Of a stretch of DNA of 49,592 nucleotides, positions 26,041-35,350 are shown in pieces. A program made the translations under genes and the position numbers. The notes beneath the pieces were generated by a model. That model did not search any database, was not told where the DNA came from, and was given only the letters and a program-made list of their open reading frames with translations. Numbering within the stretch: the first letter of the stretch is position 1; the number at the start of each line of letters is the position of its first letter. The stretch is from Nitrosomonas sp. (lineage in GTDB: Bacteria > Pseudomonadota > Gammaproteobacteria > Burkholderiales > Nitrosomonadaceae). The stretch covers positions 1 through 49,592 of the forward strand of contig JADZAR010000174.1 in NCBI GenBank assembly GCA_020852475.1, read 5' to 3'.

Positions 26041-27684
26041 ATGATCTTGGTCTGTTTTTATACCCTTCAGAGAAATTTTTGCATTTCTGGTTTTGTACTG
26101 CTGCTGACACTATCGACCTGTGCATTTTCATACGAAGGGGAAACACTGCGTGCAGAGTTCGATACGCAATTAAACAGGATTCTGGCTGAAGGTGGATTAG
26201 AAGCAAATGAAATTATTGCGTTGCGTGCGTTTTATGATCAACGTAGTTATCAACCGGTTTGGATAATATCCGGACAACCCACGCCTCATTTTAATACGGC
26301 TATGGCGTTTATGGCCAGCGCGGAGGATCATGGTCTGGAGCGTGGTCACTATCAGCTGGATCAATTAGTACAGTTATTTGCAGAATTGACGCCCGAGAAT
26401 AAATTCATATTGGAGCTGCGAACAACCCGGTCACTGCTGAAATTTATGCGTGACCTGTATCGCGGCCGTTCTGATGCCAGAGAAGTCGATCCTGACTGGC
26501 ACATACCTCAGCCAGACTTTGATGCGATTCAATTTTTACTGAAAAGTCTCAATTCTGGTGATTTGCAGCACTCACTTGAAAGCTTGGTGTCGCCCAATCC
26601 AAATTATCAGCACCTTAAACATGCGCTGGCTAAATTCCGGGATCTGGTCGCACGTCAGGTGGTGTGGACACAGCTGCCCAATGGATTATTGCTGAGACCA
26701 GGCAATTCGCATGCCGCCGTTCCAATGGTAAGAGAGCGCATTGTCCAGGCGTATGAAACGCACGGTTTACCGGAATATAATCTTGCCTTCAGATCGGAAG
26801 CGCAAAATGACTACTATGATAACGCGCTGGAGAATGCAGTTAGGGCTTTTCAGCGGCAACATGGACTCAACGCGGATGGCGTTATCGGTTCAAACACTAT
26901 TGAAGCGATGAACAGGACGCCGATGGAAAAGCTGCAACAGCTACGTATTAATCTGGAGCGTTTACGCTGGCTGCCCAGAAATCTGGGTAAACGTTATCTG
27001 CTGGTGAATATAGCCGGATTCCAATTGACGGCCATAGAAAATAGTCAGTATATGTTTGATATGCGCATTATTGTCGGACGGGAGTACCGTTCCACACCGA
27101 GTTTTAATAGTCGCATTACGCATATGATCCTCAATCCTTACTGGAATGTGCCGGCTAGCATCGCACGCAAGGACCTGCTGCCCAAACAACAGGCAAACCC
27201 GGCTTATTTCACATCGCAGAATATCCGGGTTTATGAGGATTATACTTTTCGTACAAGCCCTATTGATCCTGAAACAATAGACTGGAATGCAATCAAAGCC
27301 GGGTTTCCATATGCTTTGCGTCAGGAACCGGGCAGGCAGAATGCGCTGGGAACAATAAAATTCATGCTGCCCAATGATTACAGCATCTATTTGCATGATA
27401 CGCCCGCAAAATCTTTGTTTAACAGAGATATTAGAACATTCAGTTCAGGATGTATCCGACTGGAGGCGCCGCTGCAGCTTGCGGACTTTGCCTTGGATGG
27501 ACGACTATCGCCAGAAGAATTAAAAGCACAGATTGATTCAGGTAAAACCAGACAGATTAATTTACCCGAGCCGTTGCCTGTTTATATTGTTTATCTGACA
27601 ACATGGATAGACAGTGACCAAAATATTCATTACTCGCTCGATACTTATGGTAGAGATGAGCGCGCTTTAGATCGGGCGCGTTGA
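26041..27684 (+). CDS. L,D-transpeptidase, YcbB/LdtD-like
   Basis: The 547-residue protein has an N-terminal hydrophobic signal segment, a helical N-terminal domain, a peptidoglycan-binding helix bundle near residues 262-290 (AVRAFQRQHGLNADGVIGS), and a C-terminal YkuD catalytic domain. His452 (YLHDTP) and FSSGCIRLE with Cys471 form the active site. Such enzymes make 3-3 cross-links in peptidoglycan or attach amino acids to it. It is followed after 73 bp by the YcbK-like gene, the same pairing as in enterobacteria. The start ATG has no good ribosome-binding site, and a later start is possible. Confidence 0.9.
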   Translation: MILVCFYTLQRNFCISGFVLLLTLSTCAFSYEGETLRAEFDTQLNRILAEGGLEANEIIALRAFYDQRSYQPVWIISGQPTPHFNTAMAFMASAEDHGLERGHYQLDQLVQLFAELTPENKFILELRTTRSLLKFMRDLYRGRSDAREVDPDWHIPQPDFDAIQFLLKSLNSGDLQHSLESLVSPNPNYQHLKHALAKFRDLVARQVVWTQLPNGLLLRPGNSHAAVPMVRERIVQAYETHGLPEYNLAFRSEAQNDYYDNALENAVRAFQRQHGLNADGVIGSNTIEAMNRTPMEKLQQLRINLERLRWLPRNLGKRYLLVNIAGFQLTAIENSQYMFDMRIIVGREYRSTPSFNSRITHMILNPYWNVPASIARKDLLPKQQANPAYFTSQNIRVYEDYTFRTSPIDPETIDWNAIKAGFPYALRQEPGRQNALGTIKFMLPNDYSIYLHDTPAKSLFNRDIRTFSSGCIRLEAPLQLADFALDGRLSPEELKAQIDSGKTRQINLPEPLPVYIVYLTTWIDSDQNIHYSLDTYGRDERALDRAR

Positions 27685-27757
27685 AAGTTTCGCCATACTT
27701 GTTGTTCCTAAAGAAAAATCATGCTACGGTGCAGGCACCAAGAAAGGAGGATTCTGA

Positions 27758-28357
27758 ATGACATTACATTTTCTTACACAAAGTCAATCTGCTTTATCCA
27801 AAATCAACACACTGCCTGATTCTAAGCGGCGGAATATGTTGAAAGCCGGCGCTGGCGCCTGCGCATTGTTCGCATTTTCCGGGGCGCATGCCGGTATGCT
27901 GCATGTGCACGAAAGAAAGTTGTCTTTTTTAAATCTGCACACGAATGAACGTACTCAAGCGACATACTGGGCTGAGGGCGATTATCAGTCCGACGGACTC
28001 CAGGCGATTGAAAAGGTTTTGCGTGATCACCGTACCGGTGAGATTTATCCAATTGATTATAATCTGCTCGACCTGCTTCAGTTACTGCAATATAAGATGG
28101 GTTCCCAACGGGAGTTTCATGTCATTTCAGGTTATCGTTCACCCAAGACCAATGAGCAATTGAATGCTAAAAGCAATGGTGTCGCCAAACGCAGTTTGCA
28201 CATGTTGGGTAAGGCGATTGATATTCGCCTGCCAGGTCATGCACTGATCGATTTGCGTGATGCTGCGCTTTCGCTTCAGGTCGGCGGTGTCGGCTATTAT
28301 CCAAGTTCGAATTTCATTCACATCGACACAGGACACTTCAGGCAGTGGCATGGCTGA
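27758..28357 (+). CDS. YcbK/MepK-like M15-family peptidoglycan hydrolase (DUF882)
   Basis: The 199-residue protein begins with a twin-arginine-like signal: SKRRNMLKAGAGACALF with Arg24-Arg25, ending GAHA. The mature domain has SGYRSPKTNEQL, SLHMLGKAIDI (zinc-binding His and Asp) and a late FIHIDTG His, as in YcbK, an M15-type endopeptidase cutting meso-DAP cross-links made by L,D-transpeptidases. Its neighbour is such a transpeptidase. AAAGGAGG lies 7 nt before the ATG, a very strong site. The stop codon sits inside a short direct duplication (see repeat at 28338). Confidence 0.92.
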   Translation: MTLHFLTQSQSALSKINTLPDSKRRNMLKAGAGACALFAFSGAHAGMLHVHERKLSFLNLHTNERTQATYWAEGDYQSDGLQAIEKVLRDHRTGEIYPIDYNLLDLLQLLQYKMGSQREFHVISGYRSPKTNEQLNAKSNGVAKRSLHMLGKAIDIRLPGHALIDLRDAALSLQVGGVGYYPSSNFIHIDTGHFRQWHG

Positions 28358-28379
28358 TCAGGCAGTGGCACATGGCTGA
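28338..28379 (+). repeat. Tandem ~20-bp duplication at the ycbK-like stop codon
   Basis: TCAGGCAGTGGCATGGCTGA (28338-28357) is followed at once by a second copy with two extra bases, CA, before TGGCTGA (28358-28379). The first copy carries the stop codon. It looks like a recent slippage or duplication event at the gene end. Confidence 0.8.
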
Positions 28380-28404
28380 TTCCGGCCATGAAGTCCGCTA
28401 GAAT

Positions 28405-30621
28405 TCAAAATTCGATCGGATCTACATCCAATATCCAGTGTATCTTTGACGACGGCAGTGCGCTGAGTTGCCGATACCAGTTTGTCAGGAAAAACTGAAG
28501 ATCTTGACGTGATCCCGATTGAATCAGTAGGTGCGCTCGTTCCATACCTTTCAGGCGTGCCATGGCGGCAGAAACCGGATCAAAAATTTCGATATTTTTA
28601 TGCTTCAGACTATCGACTATTGAGCGAGCCAATTTATGCGCAGTGTGCAGAAAATCAGTGACCGTGTTAATACTGTGCGCTTCTGCTCGTAAAAGCGCCT
28701 GAAAAGTGTAGGGCGGGAAGCCGGCGACTTTTCTTTCCGCAAGAATGTTTCGCGCCAATGCATCATAGTTATGCTGCTGCAAGGCCTGATAGAGGGGATG
28801 ACCGGGATATTCAGTTTGAATCAGTACCCGGCCGGCAATTTCAGCCCGGCCTGCGCGACCGGAAACTTGCATCAGTTGTGCAAAAAGGCGCTCTCCGGCC
28901 CTGAAATCTGTGCTGAACAGTGAAAGATCCGAGTCCAGAATACCGACCAGTGCAAGATTAGGGAAGTCATGTCCTTTTGCCAGTAACTGTGTGCCGATCA
29001 GAATATCAACCTCGCGGCGATGAATGGTTTGCAGTATTTGCTGCCAGGCATTTTTGCGGCTGATGCTGTCACGATCGATGCGAAGAATTCGTGCTGCTGG
29101 AAACAGTTCGGATAAGGTTTCTTCAACGCGCTGTGTTCCACGGCCAAAAGGTTTGATGTCGGGATCGCCGCACCGCGGACATGCGTATGGAAAACCTTCA
29201 CTGTGGCCGCAGTGATGGCAGGATAGTTTTTTGTCCTGGAGATGTACGACAAGACGGCTGGAACAACGTCGGCAGGTTGCCGTCCATCCACAGGAGCGAC
29301 ATAGCAGAACCGGCGCATAGCCACGCCGATTGATAAAAATGAGCGATTGTTGACGTTGCGACAGACAGTCTTTGACTGCATGAATCAGTTGTCCCGTCAA
29401 ACCGGTTTTGGGTTTCCCGGAACGTATATCAATGCAGTCGATCTGTGGCAGGGCTGCATTCTTTACCGCACGATGATTCAGGCGCAAATGGTGATAACGT
29501 CCGGTCAGCGCCTTATGATAACTTTCTAGTGAAGGCGTTGCCGATCCAAGTACAACGGGTATTTGCACTTGCTTTGCACGGAAAACAGCCAAATCTCTGG
29601 CTGAATAACGCAAACCATCTTGCTGCTTGAACGAACTGTCATGCTCTTCGTCGACGATGACAAGCCCCAGATCCGGCAGAGGAGTAAATACGGCCAGCCG
29701 CGTGCCCAGAATCACACGGGCGATGCCTTGTTGCGCCTGTAGCCAGCCACGCAGACGTTCGGTATCGTTCAATCCGCTGTGTAAACTGACTATTGGAGTT
29801 TTCGTAAAGCGAACGCGAAATACAGCTTCCAGTTGCGGTGTCAGATTGATTTCCGGAATCAGAATGAGTGTCTGTTTGTTTTCTGACAATGCTTTTTCAA
29901 TCAAGCGCAGATAAACTTCGGTCTTGCCGCTGCCCGTTACGCCGTGTAAAAGCCAGGTATTGAACTGATTGAATTGCGTGAAGACTGAATTTACTGCGAC
30001 TGATTGTTCCAGCGTCAATTCGAGCAATGGTATTTTTCTTGCTGAATCATTCGTATCGGGCAAGATTTCATACTGTTTCTCTTCCACCCAGCCTTTTGCG
30101 GTCCATTGCTTTAAGAGCTTTGCTGCACGCACCGAAATTTTCCGGACCTGCTGAGCGTCAAGTTGTGTATCTCCAGATAAAGCTTCAAGCAGCTTATGCA
30201 TGACTGTATTGCGCACCGGAATCGACGATCTGTCGATTTGTCGGCCAGATTCCGTCAGCGTATAAATCACATCCTGTATTCCAGATTTAAGCACTGCCGG
30301 TTTAATGCGACGTAGTTTTACGGGCAAACTATTGATTACAACCATGCCTAGCGGATGATGATAATACTTGCTGCAAAAAGAGAGCAGTGCCATGAGTTCT
30401 GCGGGCAACGGTTGAATGTCGCGGAAAACAGCAATGGCCGACTTCAACTTGTCGACGGGTATTACAGATTCCGTGCAAACGTCCCAGATCACCCCGATCA
30501 GCTTTCTTGCGCCAAATGGTACGCAAACGCGAAGACCGATATCCGATGGACTTGCCTCCGCTGATTCGTAGTCAAATAACGTGTCGATCGGAACATTGAG
30601 TGCGACACGCAAAATAGGCAT
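28405..30621 (-). CDS. priA: Primosomal protein N' (replication restart helicase)
   Basis: PriA recognises stalled forks and D-loops and loads the replisome. The 738-residue protein has the N-terminal 3'-DNA-binding region, the helicase motif LLHGVTGSGKTEVYLRL (Walker A), VDEEHDSSFKQQ (Walker B), SATPSLESY, and a zinc-binding insert with paired cysteines (CRSCGWTATCRRC, then CHHCG and CPRCG). RVEETLSELFP and QVSGRAGRA near the end complete the helicase domain. It is on the minus strand downstream of the unknown lipoprotein gene, separated from it by a long palindrome. Confidence 0.97.
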   Translation of the reverse strand: MPILRVALNVPIDTLFDYESAEASPSDIGLRVCVPFGARKLIGVIWDVCTESVIPVDKLKSAIAVFRDIQPLPAELMALLSFCSKYYHHPLGMVVINSLPVKLRRIKPAVLKSGIQDVIYTLTESGRQIDRSSIPVRNTVMHKLLEALSGDTQLDAQQVRKISVRAAKLLKQWTAKGWVEEKQYEILPDTNDSARKIPLLELTLEQSVAVNSVFTQFNQFNTWLLHGVTGSGKTEVYLRLIEKALSENKQTLILIPEINLTPQLEAVFRVRFTKTPIVSLHSGLNDTERLRGWLQAQQGIARVILGTRLAVFTPLPDLGLVIVDEEHDSSFKQQDGLRYSARDLAVFRAKQVQIPVVLGSATPSLESYHKALTGRYHHLRLNHRAVKNAALPQIDCIDIRSGKPKTGLTGQLIHAVKDCLSQRQQSLIFINRRGYAPVLLCRSCGWTATCRRCSSRLVVHLQDKKLSCHHCGHSEGFPYACPRCGDPDIKPFGRGTQRVEETLSELFPAARILRIDRDSISRKNAWQQILQTIHRREVDILIGTQLLAKGHDFPNLALVGILDSDLSLFSTDFRAGERLFAQLMQVSGRAGRAEIAGRVLIQTEYPGHPLYQALQQHNYDALARNILAERKVAGFPPYTFQALLRAEAHSINTVTDFLHTAHKLARSIVDSLKHKNIEIFDPVSAAMARLKGMERAHLLIQSGSRQDLQFFLTNWYRQLSALPSSKIHWILDVDPIEF

Positions 30622-30721
30622 ATCCGGGTTGTTTTGAAATTGAAACGTTACAGGTCGGCGGGCGAAACGGGAAGAAAGCGTTTTATTAGACGATAATCAT
30701 GCACGATTACGTTTTCTCTTG

Positions 30722-30791
30722 GCAGAAACCAGTTTGCCGGTTCCCCAAAAACCAGAAAAGTATGGTTTTGAGTGGAACCAGCAATTTCTGC
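30722..30791. repeat. 70-nt imperfect palindrome between lipoprotein gene and priA
   Basis: Nested complementary blocks form one long hairpin: GCAGAAA (30722-30728) with TTTCTGC (30785-30791), TTGC (30734-30737) with GCAA (30781-30784), GGTTCC (30739-30744) with GGAACC (30774-30779), and AAAACCA (30748-30754) with TGGTTTT (30763-30769). Small bulges separate them. There is no T-run on the minus-strand exit side, so a plain intrinsic terminator is doubtful; a REP-like or miniature element, or a processed RNA, is possible. Confidence 0.55.
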
Positions 30792-30811
30792 GTATTCAGT
30801 TACTGATCGGT

Positions 30812-32227
30812 TTAGCCGGAAACGCGATAAACCGTTACAGGTTCTTCGCCCTGTTTTTCCAATTTGGCAGTTCTGCCATCCGGGTTGATGGTGAAACCAT
30901 GCGCGCCATCGCTTCCAGAGAATCCGATACAGCCATCGGTATTATAGGTGAAGCTGGATATTCTTAATTGATTGCTGCCTTTGTTGTAGTCATATGAAGC
31001 AAATTCTACACCGGGCTTGGCGCATCTCGCCTGATTTTCTCTTGTAGCTTCACCGATCGGATCAATAAGCAGCATGCGGTTATTCGGAAAAAATACCAGT
31101 GTTTTGGTTTTGATTGCATCGGCGTCATAAGCCCAGGCGCCAACGATACCGGTGGGATCATTATCTATCCTGGTAAAACGGGTCTCCTTGATTTCTTTCT
31201 CTACAACTTCATTTTCATCGCTGAGCTCAATCGGTTTGGCGATATGGAACATTTCGCCAAAAACACTTTTCTGTGCTCTTTCTCGCTGGACTGTCACAAT
31301 GTCTGAATTGATCATGTCAAGACCATCGGTACGGATACGCCGGGTTGGACCCGGATCGGACAAACCCGCTTTTAGATTGGTGTCTATGGTTGTTTCACCC
31401 ACAATTTTGAAGCCACGGGTATCAAATTCAGTTGCTTTTGCGACACCATGTTCAACACCTGCCTGAATGATAGTACGCCCGCCACAAACACGATTTTCAT
31501 CGCAGGAATCATCCGGTGTGGCCTGGCCTTGTATATATTCGCCGCTGTCGTCGTCGGCTACGCGAAGAACATACGCAGTACTGTCATTGTAATTGACCCA
31601 TAGTTGGGTACTGAGTGTCGTCACGCCGGAAATCATGAAATGCGTGCGTGCTTCATCGACAGATTTGGCTGCATGCTCGATACCGGCTGCTTCCAGCGCG
31701 CTTTGCAATTCCGGAGAACTTGCGAATGCTTCAGGATCGCTGTTGAGTTTGATTGCGCTATTGACTGTGGCCGCTGCTGTTTTGGTAATGGTAATGCCGT
31801 TTGATGCATCGCCATCTGTATCAAGTGACTGCAATAAAACAAGCAGGTTCAGTAATTTTTTCTCATCACCTTCGGCCAGATCTATCGGTGTCACCACGGG
31901 AGCGGCTTTAACTTTACCGAGTGTCAAACTGCCGAGCTTGAATTCAACCGTATCGCCATAATTAAAATCAAAATGTCCGTTCTCGTTCGTGATGCCTTTT
32001 TTGCCGGATGAAGCGCTATATGAAACACCGGATACCGGGCTGTTCATTAAGACACCGGTTCCTGCACCTGTTGGCATGGCGCGTGTGCGTGTAACAGATG
32101 CGGATTCATTGCCGCTCCCGCCTCCACTGCTGATGGTGCCATCATCACACGCAATCAAACCGCCCGCGATGGCTGCGGAAACCATACAGGTGCGCAGATT
32201 TATTCTGATCTTTTGATTTGGTTTCAT
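30812..32227 (-). CDS. Unknown large lipoprotein
   Basis: From the ATG at 32227 (a TTG just before it is ignored) the protein has 471 residues. A signal peptide ends in GGLIAC with lipidated Cys27, followed by a Gly/Ser-rich linker. Next comes a segment SPVSGVSYSASSGKKGITNENG that resembles Ig/carboxypeptidase-regulatory-like beta domains, then a FNYGDTVEFKLGSLTLGKV strand pair and a helical LLNLLVLLQSLDTDGDASNGI stretch. The C-terminal half is beta-rich without recognised motifs. The +2 Asp next to the lipid Cys would hold it in the inner membrane under enterobacterial rules. No function can be assigned. Confidence 0.72.
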   Translation of the reverse strand: MKPNQKIRINLRTCMVSAAIAGGLIACDDGTISSGGGSGNESASVTRTRAMPTGAGTGVLMNSPVSGVSYSASSGKKGITNENGHFDFNYGDTVEFKLGSLTLGKVKAAPVVTPIDLAEGDEKKLLNLLVLLQSLDTDGDASNGITITKTAAATVNSAIKLNSDPEAFASSPELQSALEAAGIEHAAKSVDEARTHFMISGVTTLSTQLWVNYNDSTAYVLRVADDDSGEYIQGQATPDDSCDENRVCGGRTIIQAGVEHGVAKATEFDTRGFKIVGETTIDTNLKAGLSDPGPTRRIRTDGLDMINSDIVTVQRERAQKSVFGEMFHIAKPIELSDENEVVEKEIKETRFTRIDNDPTGIVGAWAYDADAIKTKTLVFFPNNRMLLIDPIGEATRENQARCAKPGVEFASYDYNKGSNQLRISSFTYNTDGCIGFSGSDGAHGFTINPDGRTAKLEKQGEEPVTVYRVSG

Positions 32228-32605
32228 CAAGAATACTCTCTTTTATAGTTAATTAGTCAATCAATTGGTTGTTCTATTATCGTGCAAATATAAAGATTTT
32301 AGTGATTTTAGCCGATAGAAAGTTAATGAAATTTAAATTTAATGACCGGTTTTTAGCTACACGGTTAAATCAGTTACGTTTGTTTCGCATTATTTTATTG
32401 CCATAAAATTCTGGAAATTATTTTAACCCTAAGATTTATAGCATATATATTATTCTCAGAACAAATTTGACTATGATTCTAGCACTAATGTATATTCAAT
32501 TCCGCGATAGTTAAATTTCATCGACAACCTTTCAGAAACGCATGCCTTTATTTTTTCAGCAACAAGTAAAGCCGAGTTCAGTGTAGTCAATTCTTCATGA
32601 CTTAA
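32228..32605. other. AT-rich divergent intergenic region
   Basis: About 380 bp, strongly AT-rich, separate the leftward lipoprotein gene from the rightward hydrolase genes. A plausible rightward promoter is TTGACT (32467-32472), 18 bp, TATATT (32491-32496), which would leave a leader of about 100 nt. I see no gene or strong hairpin in it. Confidence 0.45.
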
Positions 32606-33451
32606 ATGCTACAGTCGATGCCTCCCCCTCTTGATCGCAAAACGGAACCTTTTTATCTTGATGGTCCGAGTGGAAAATTGTTTGCGATTCATCATCCGCC
32701 GCAAAATGGTACCCAGGTAAAGGGCTGTTTTCTGTATATCCAACCACTGGCTGAGGAAATGAATCGATGCCGGCAGATGATTGCGATTCAGGCGCGTGAG
32801 TTTTCAAAACTGGGCTATGGTTGCCTGTTGCTCGATCTTTACGGTACAGGAGACAGTGAAGGTGAATATCAGGATGGTAACTGGGATATTTATCTGGCTG
32901 ATCTAAATGCAGGACTTCGATGGATCTCAGCACAAGGTTATGATCATACCAGGTTGTGGGCGCTCAGGCACGGTGCGTTCCTTGCGCTTGATCTGGCGCG
33001 TGCGGTACCGAGGCTGCGCAAAGTTTTGCTCTGGCAGCCTGTCTTGAACGGAAAGGCGGCTGTTACTCAAATATTAAGAATCGCTCTTGCCGGAGCTCTG
33101 TCGGAACAGGATAAGATCAGCATGGCCCAGCTCAGGAGTCGAATTCAGGAAGATACGACTGTTGAACTATCCGGATACGAAACATCAGCTTCGCTGCTCT
33201 CCGTTTTGGAAACGAAGCATATATCCAATTACTATGAGTTGGCGAATCTTGAAATTCAGTGGTTTGACGTTTTTGCCTCTCTGGAGCAGGGCCGCAGTAA
33301 AGAAAGTATTCAAGTTGAACAAAACTGGAGCGAAGCGGGTGTGCGGATTTGCTATGAAGGAGTTATCGGGCCCGCTTTTTGGCAGGTCTGGGAACGTGTT
33401 GTTGCTGATCGTCTTATTGAGCGCACCAGTGCATGGGCGCAAAAAACTTAA
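32606..33451 (+). CDS. Exosortase A system-associated hydrolase 2 (alpha/beta fold)
   Basis: This 281-residue alpha/beta-hydrolase-fold protein matches the hydrolase-2 group found with exosortase A/EPS loci. It has PSGKLFAIHHPP at the start, FLYIQPLAEEMNRCR, and LLLDLYGTGDSEGEY. At the position of the nucleophile elbow the sequence reads WALRHGAFLALDLA, so Arg replaces the usual Ser/Cys/Asp in G-x-Nuc-x-G; it may not be a conventional hydrolase. It is 15 bp upstream of the hydrolase-1 gene, which is the usual pairing. No exosortase, PEP-CTERM protein or EPS synthesis gene adjoins the pair here. Confidence 0.82.
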   Translation: MLQSMPPPLDRKTEPFYLDGPSGKLFAIHHPPQNGTQVKGCFLYIQPLAEEMNRCRQMIAIQAREFSKLGYGCLLLDLYGTGDSEGEYQDGNWDIYLADLNAGLRWISAQGYDHTRLWALRHGAFLALDLARAVPRLRKVLLWQPVLNGKAAVTQILRIALAGALSEQDKISMAQLRSRIQEDTTVELSGYETSASLLSVLETKHISNYYELANLEIQWFDVFASLEQGRSKESIQVEQNWSEAGVRICYEGVIGPAFWQVWERVVADRLIERTSAWAQKT

Positions 33452-33466
33452 TAGAGACAAAATAAA

Positions 33467-34333
33467 ATGGAAACCCCTGTTACTTTTGAATGTGAAGGCA
33501 GTGTGTTAATGGGGATTCTGAGCATTCCGGATACGCCGCCGAGGCGGGGTGTTGTCTTTGTTGTGGCTGATGGCCCGCAATATCGGGCAGGTGTCCAGCG
33601 TCAATTTGTTACCTTGGCGCGTGCCATGGAGCAGGCTGGTTATGCGGCTTTACGCTTTGATTACCGTGGAATGGGAGACAGTGAAGGCGTGCACCGTGGA
33701 TTTGAACATGTGGACGCGGATATCAAAGCTGCAATAGACGCATTGTTGGCGCATTGCAGCAGCATTGAAGAGGTCGTGCTCTGGGGGGAGTGTGATTCGT
33801 CTGCCGCGGTACTGTTTTATGCTTACAAAGATAAACGCATAAACGGTATCAGCATTGCAAATCCTTGGGTAAGAACGGAAGAAGGGCGTGCAAGAACGAT
33901 TGTAAAGCATTATTACTTAAGACGTTTTCTTGAGAAAGCATTCTGGAGTAAGCTGTTTTCAGGACAATTCAGATTCAAAGCGTCACTGGACTCATTATGG
34001 CAGAATGTGATGAAGATTTTTCGTGCGAGCGGTCGTTCTGCTTCGACGCAAAATGCGGTTTCTGATGTGCCTGATCAGAGTCATCCTCTCCCTGTCAGAT
34101 TAGCGCATGGATTGAGAAAATTTGAAGGTAATGTACTGTTGATCTTGAGCGGAAACGACTGGATTGCGAAGGAATTCAAGGAAGTTGCGGATGCATCACC
34201 TGTGTGGCGGAATCTTTTAAACGAAGAGCGATTGGAACGTCATGAAATTCCCGATGCGGATCACTCTTTTTCCAGAAAAAGTGCGCGCAGTGAAATGGTG
34301 CGTTTAAACCTTGAATGGTTAAAGTCATGGTAG
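33467..34333 (+). CDS. Exosortase A system-associated hydrolase 1 (alpha/beta fold)
   Basis: The 288-residue protein opens METPVTFECEGSVLMGILS and contains GVVFVVADGPQYRAGVQRQFV and RFDYRGMGDSEG. The nucleophile elbow reads WGECDSSAA, with Cys at the catalytic place, and a late DADHSF supplies the His. This pattern is that of the hydrolase-1 family found with exosortase A. It is translationally close to hydrolase 2 and probably forms one operon with it. The substrate is unknown; a role in exopolysaccharide or sorted-protein processing is assumed from family context only. Confidence 0.85.
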   Translation: METPVTFECEGSVLMGILSIPDTPPRRGVVFVVADGPQYRAGVQRQFVTLARAMEQAGYAALRFDYRGMGDSEGVHRGFEHVDADIKAAIDALLAHCSSIEEVVLWGECDSSAAVLFYAYKDKRINGISIANPWVRTEEGRARTIVKHYYLRRFLEKAFWSKLFSGQFRFKASLDSLWQNVMKIFRASGRSASTQNAVSDVPDQSHPLPVRLAHGLRKFEGNVLLILSGNDWIAKEFKEVADASPVWRNLLNEERLERHEIPDADHSFSRKSARSEMVRLNLEWLKSW

Positions 34334-34373
34334 CTGGTATCAGTTTATAATGCTTGCTTGTTGGGGTTAATGT

Positions 34374-35264
34374 CTAATTTTCACCGCCCAGCGCATGGAT
34401 CAGGTCAGGCAATAATTGACTGAATTCTCCAGTCATCAAGACGAAATCACTGTCAAAAATATCGTCAGCAGATTCTGAAATGTCGGTGGATTCTTTGACA
34501 ATATCCAGTGGTGCAATACGTCTGATTTGCAGATTATCCTGTAGAACAAACGAAATTTTGTCAGACCAAGTTAACGCCAGTCGAATGACTTTTTTGCCTG
34601 CTCTGATATGGCGACTGGTTTCTTCGGCTTCCAGTACATGATGCGCATAACGTACTATGGATTTTTCATTACTGGCGCTCTGTAATTCACAATCACGATC
34701 AATGGTAAAGATCGCAGGTGGTTCGTCACCCGATAACCATCGTGTCATAACGGCTGACGGTGAGATTTTGGTTGTAAATGGAGCTAGTCTTATTCCGTGG
34801 ACTGTCTTGATAAGCAACTCTATCAGTTCTTCAGCTTTCTTAAGGTTGGCTGTATCGATGATCAGCAGTTTTTTTGCGGTATCAATCCAGGCATATGTCG
34901 TCTGTTGCTGCACGAAAGCGCGTGGCGTTAGTTCGATCAATACGGCTTCCTTTATATCCCTGATTTGTTTTTTGCCAGGTTTGTAGCCTTGATGTTGTTC
35001 CATAACCATGATGCGGTCTTTGGCATACTGATTAATCACTGTTGTGGGCAGCAGTTTTTTTTTCACACCGAAAGCGATGAGCAGATGTTCATTGTAATTG
35101 TGAACAAATCGGTTTTGACTCTCTTTAGGCAAAGTCCAGCCACGGCTTTGCAGTTCCATTTGCAGACAATCTTTCAATTCATGCTCAGTGAAAGCTGATT
35201 CCAGCTCTGGAGCAGTGAGATCGCCGCTTGTAATTCGATAAATCAGTAAATTCTTAAACCACAT
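34374..35264 (-). CDS. rdgC: Recombination-associated protein RdgC
   Basis: RdgC is a ring-shaped dsDNA-binding protein that limits RecA activity. The 296-residue sequence starts MWFKNLLIYRITS and contains the family regions SRGWTLP, KKLLPTTVINQYAKDRI, RDIKEAVLIELTPRAF and AWIDTAKKLLIIDTA. It stands alone on the minus strand, divergent from the DUF2007 gene and convergent with the hydrolase pair. Confidence 0.95.
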   Translation of the reverse strand: MWFKNLLIYRITSGDLTAPELESAFTEHELKDCLQMELQSRGWTLPKESQNRFVHNYNEHLLIAFGVKKKLLPTTVINQYAKDRIMVMEQHQGYKPGKKQIRDIKEAVLIELTPRAFVQQQTTYAWIDTAKKLLIIDTANLKKAEELIELLIKTVHGIRLAPFTTKISPSAVMTRWLSGDEPPAIFTIDRDCELQSASNEKSIVRYAHHVLEAEETSRHIRAGKKVIRLALTWSDKISFVLQDNLQIRRIAPLDIVKESTDISESADDIFDSDFVLMTGEFSQLLPDLIHALGGEN

Positions 35265-35350
35265 AAAATTTAGGACTGCTATATAACCATGTTAAAAGAA
35301 TGGGCGAGAATGCTGTAAAATTCTTCGCCGAACCTAGTTTGTCTAGAATT

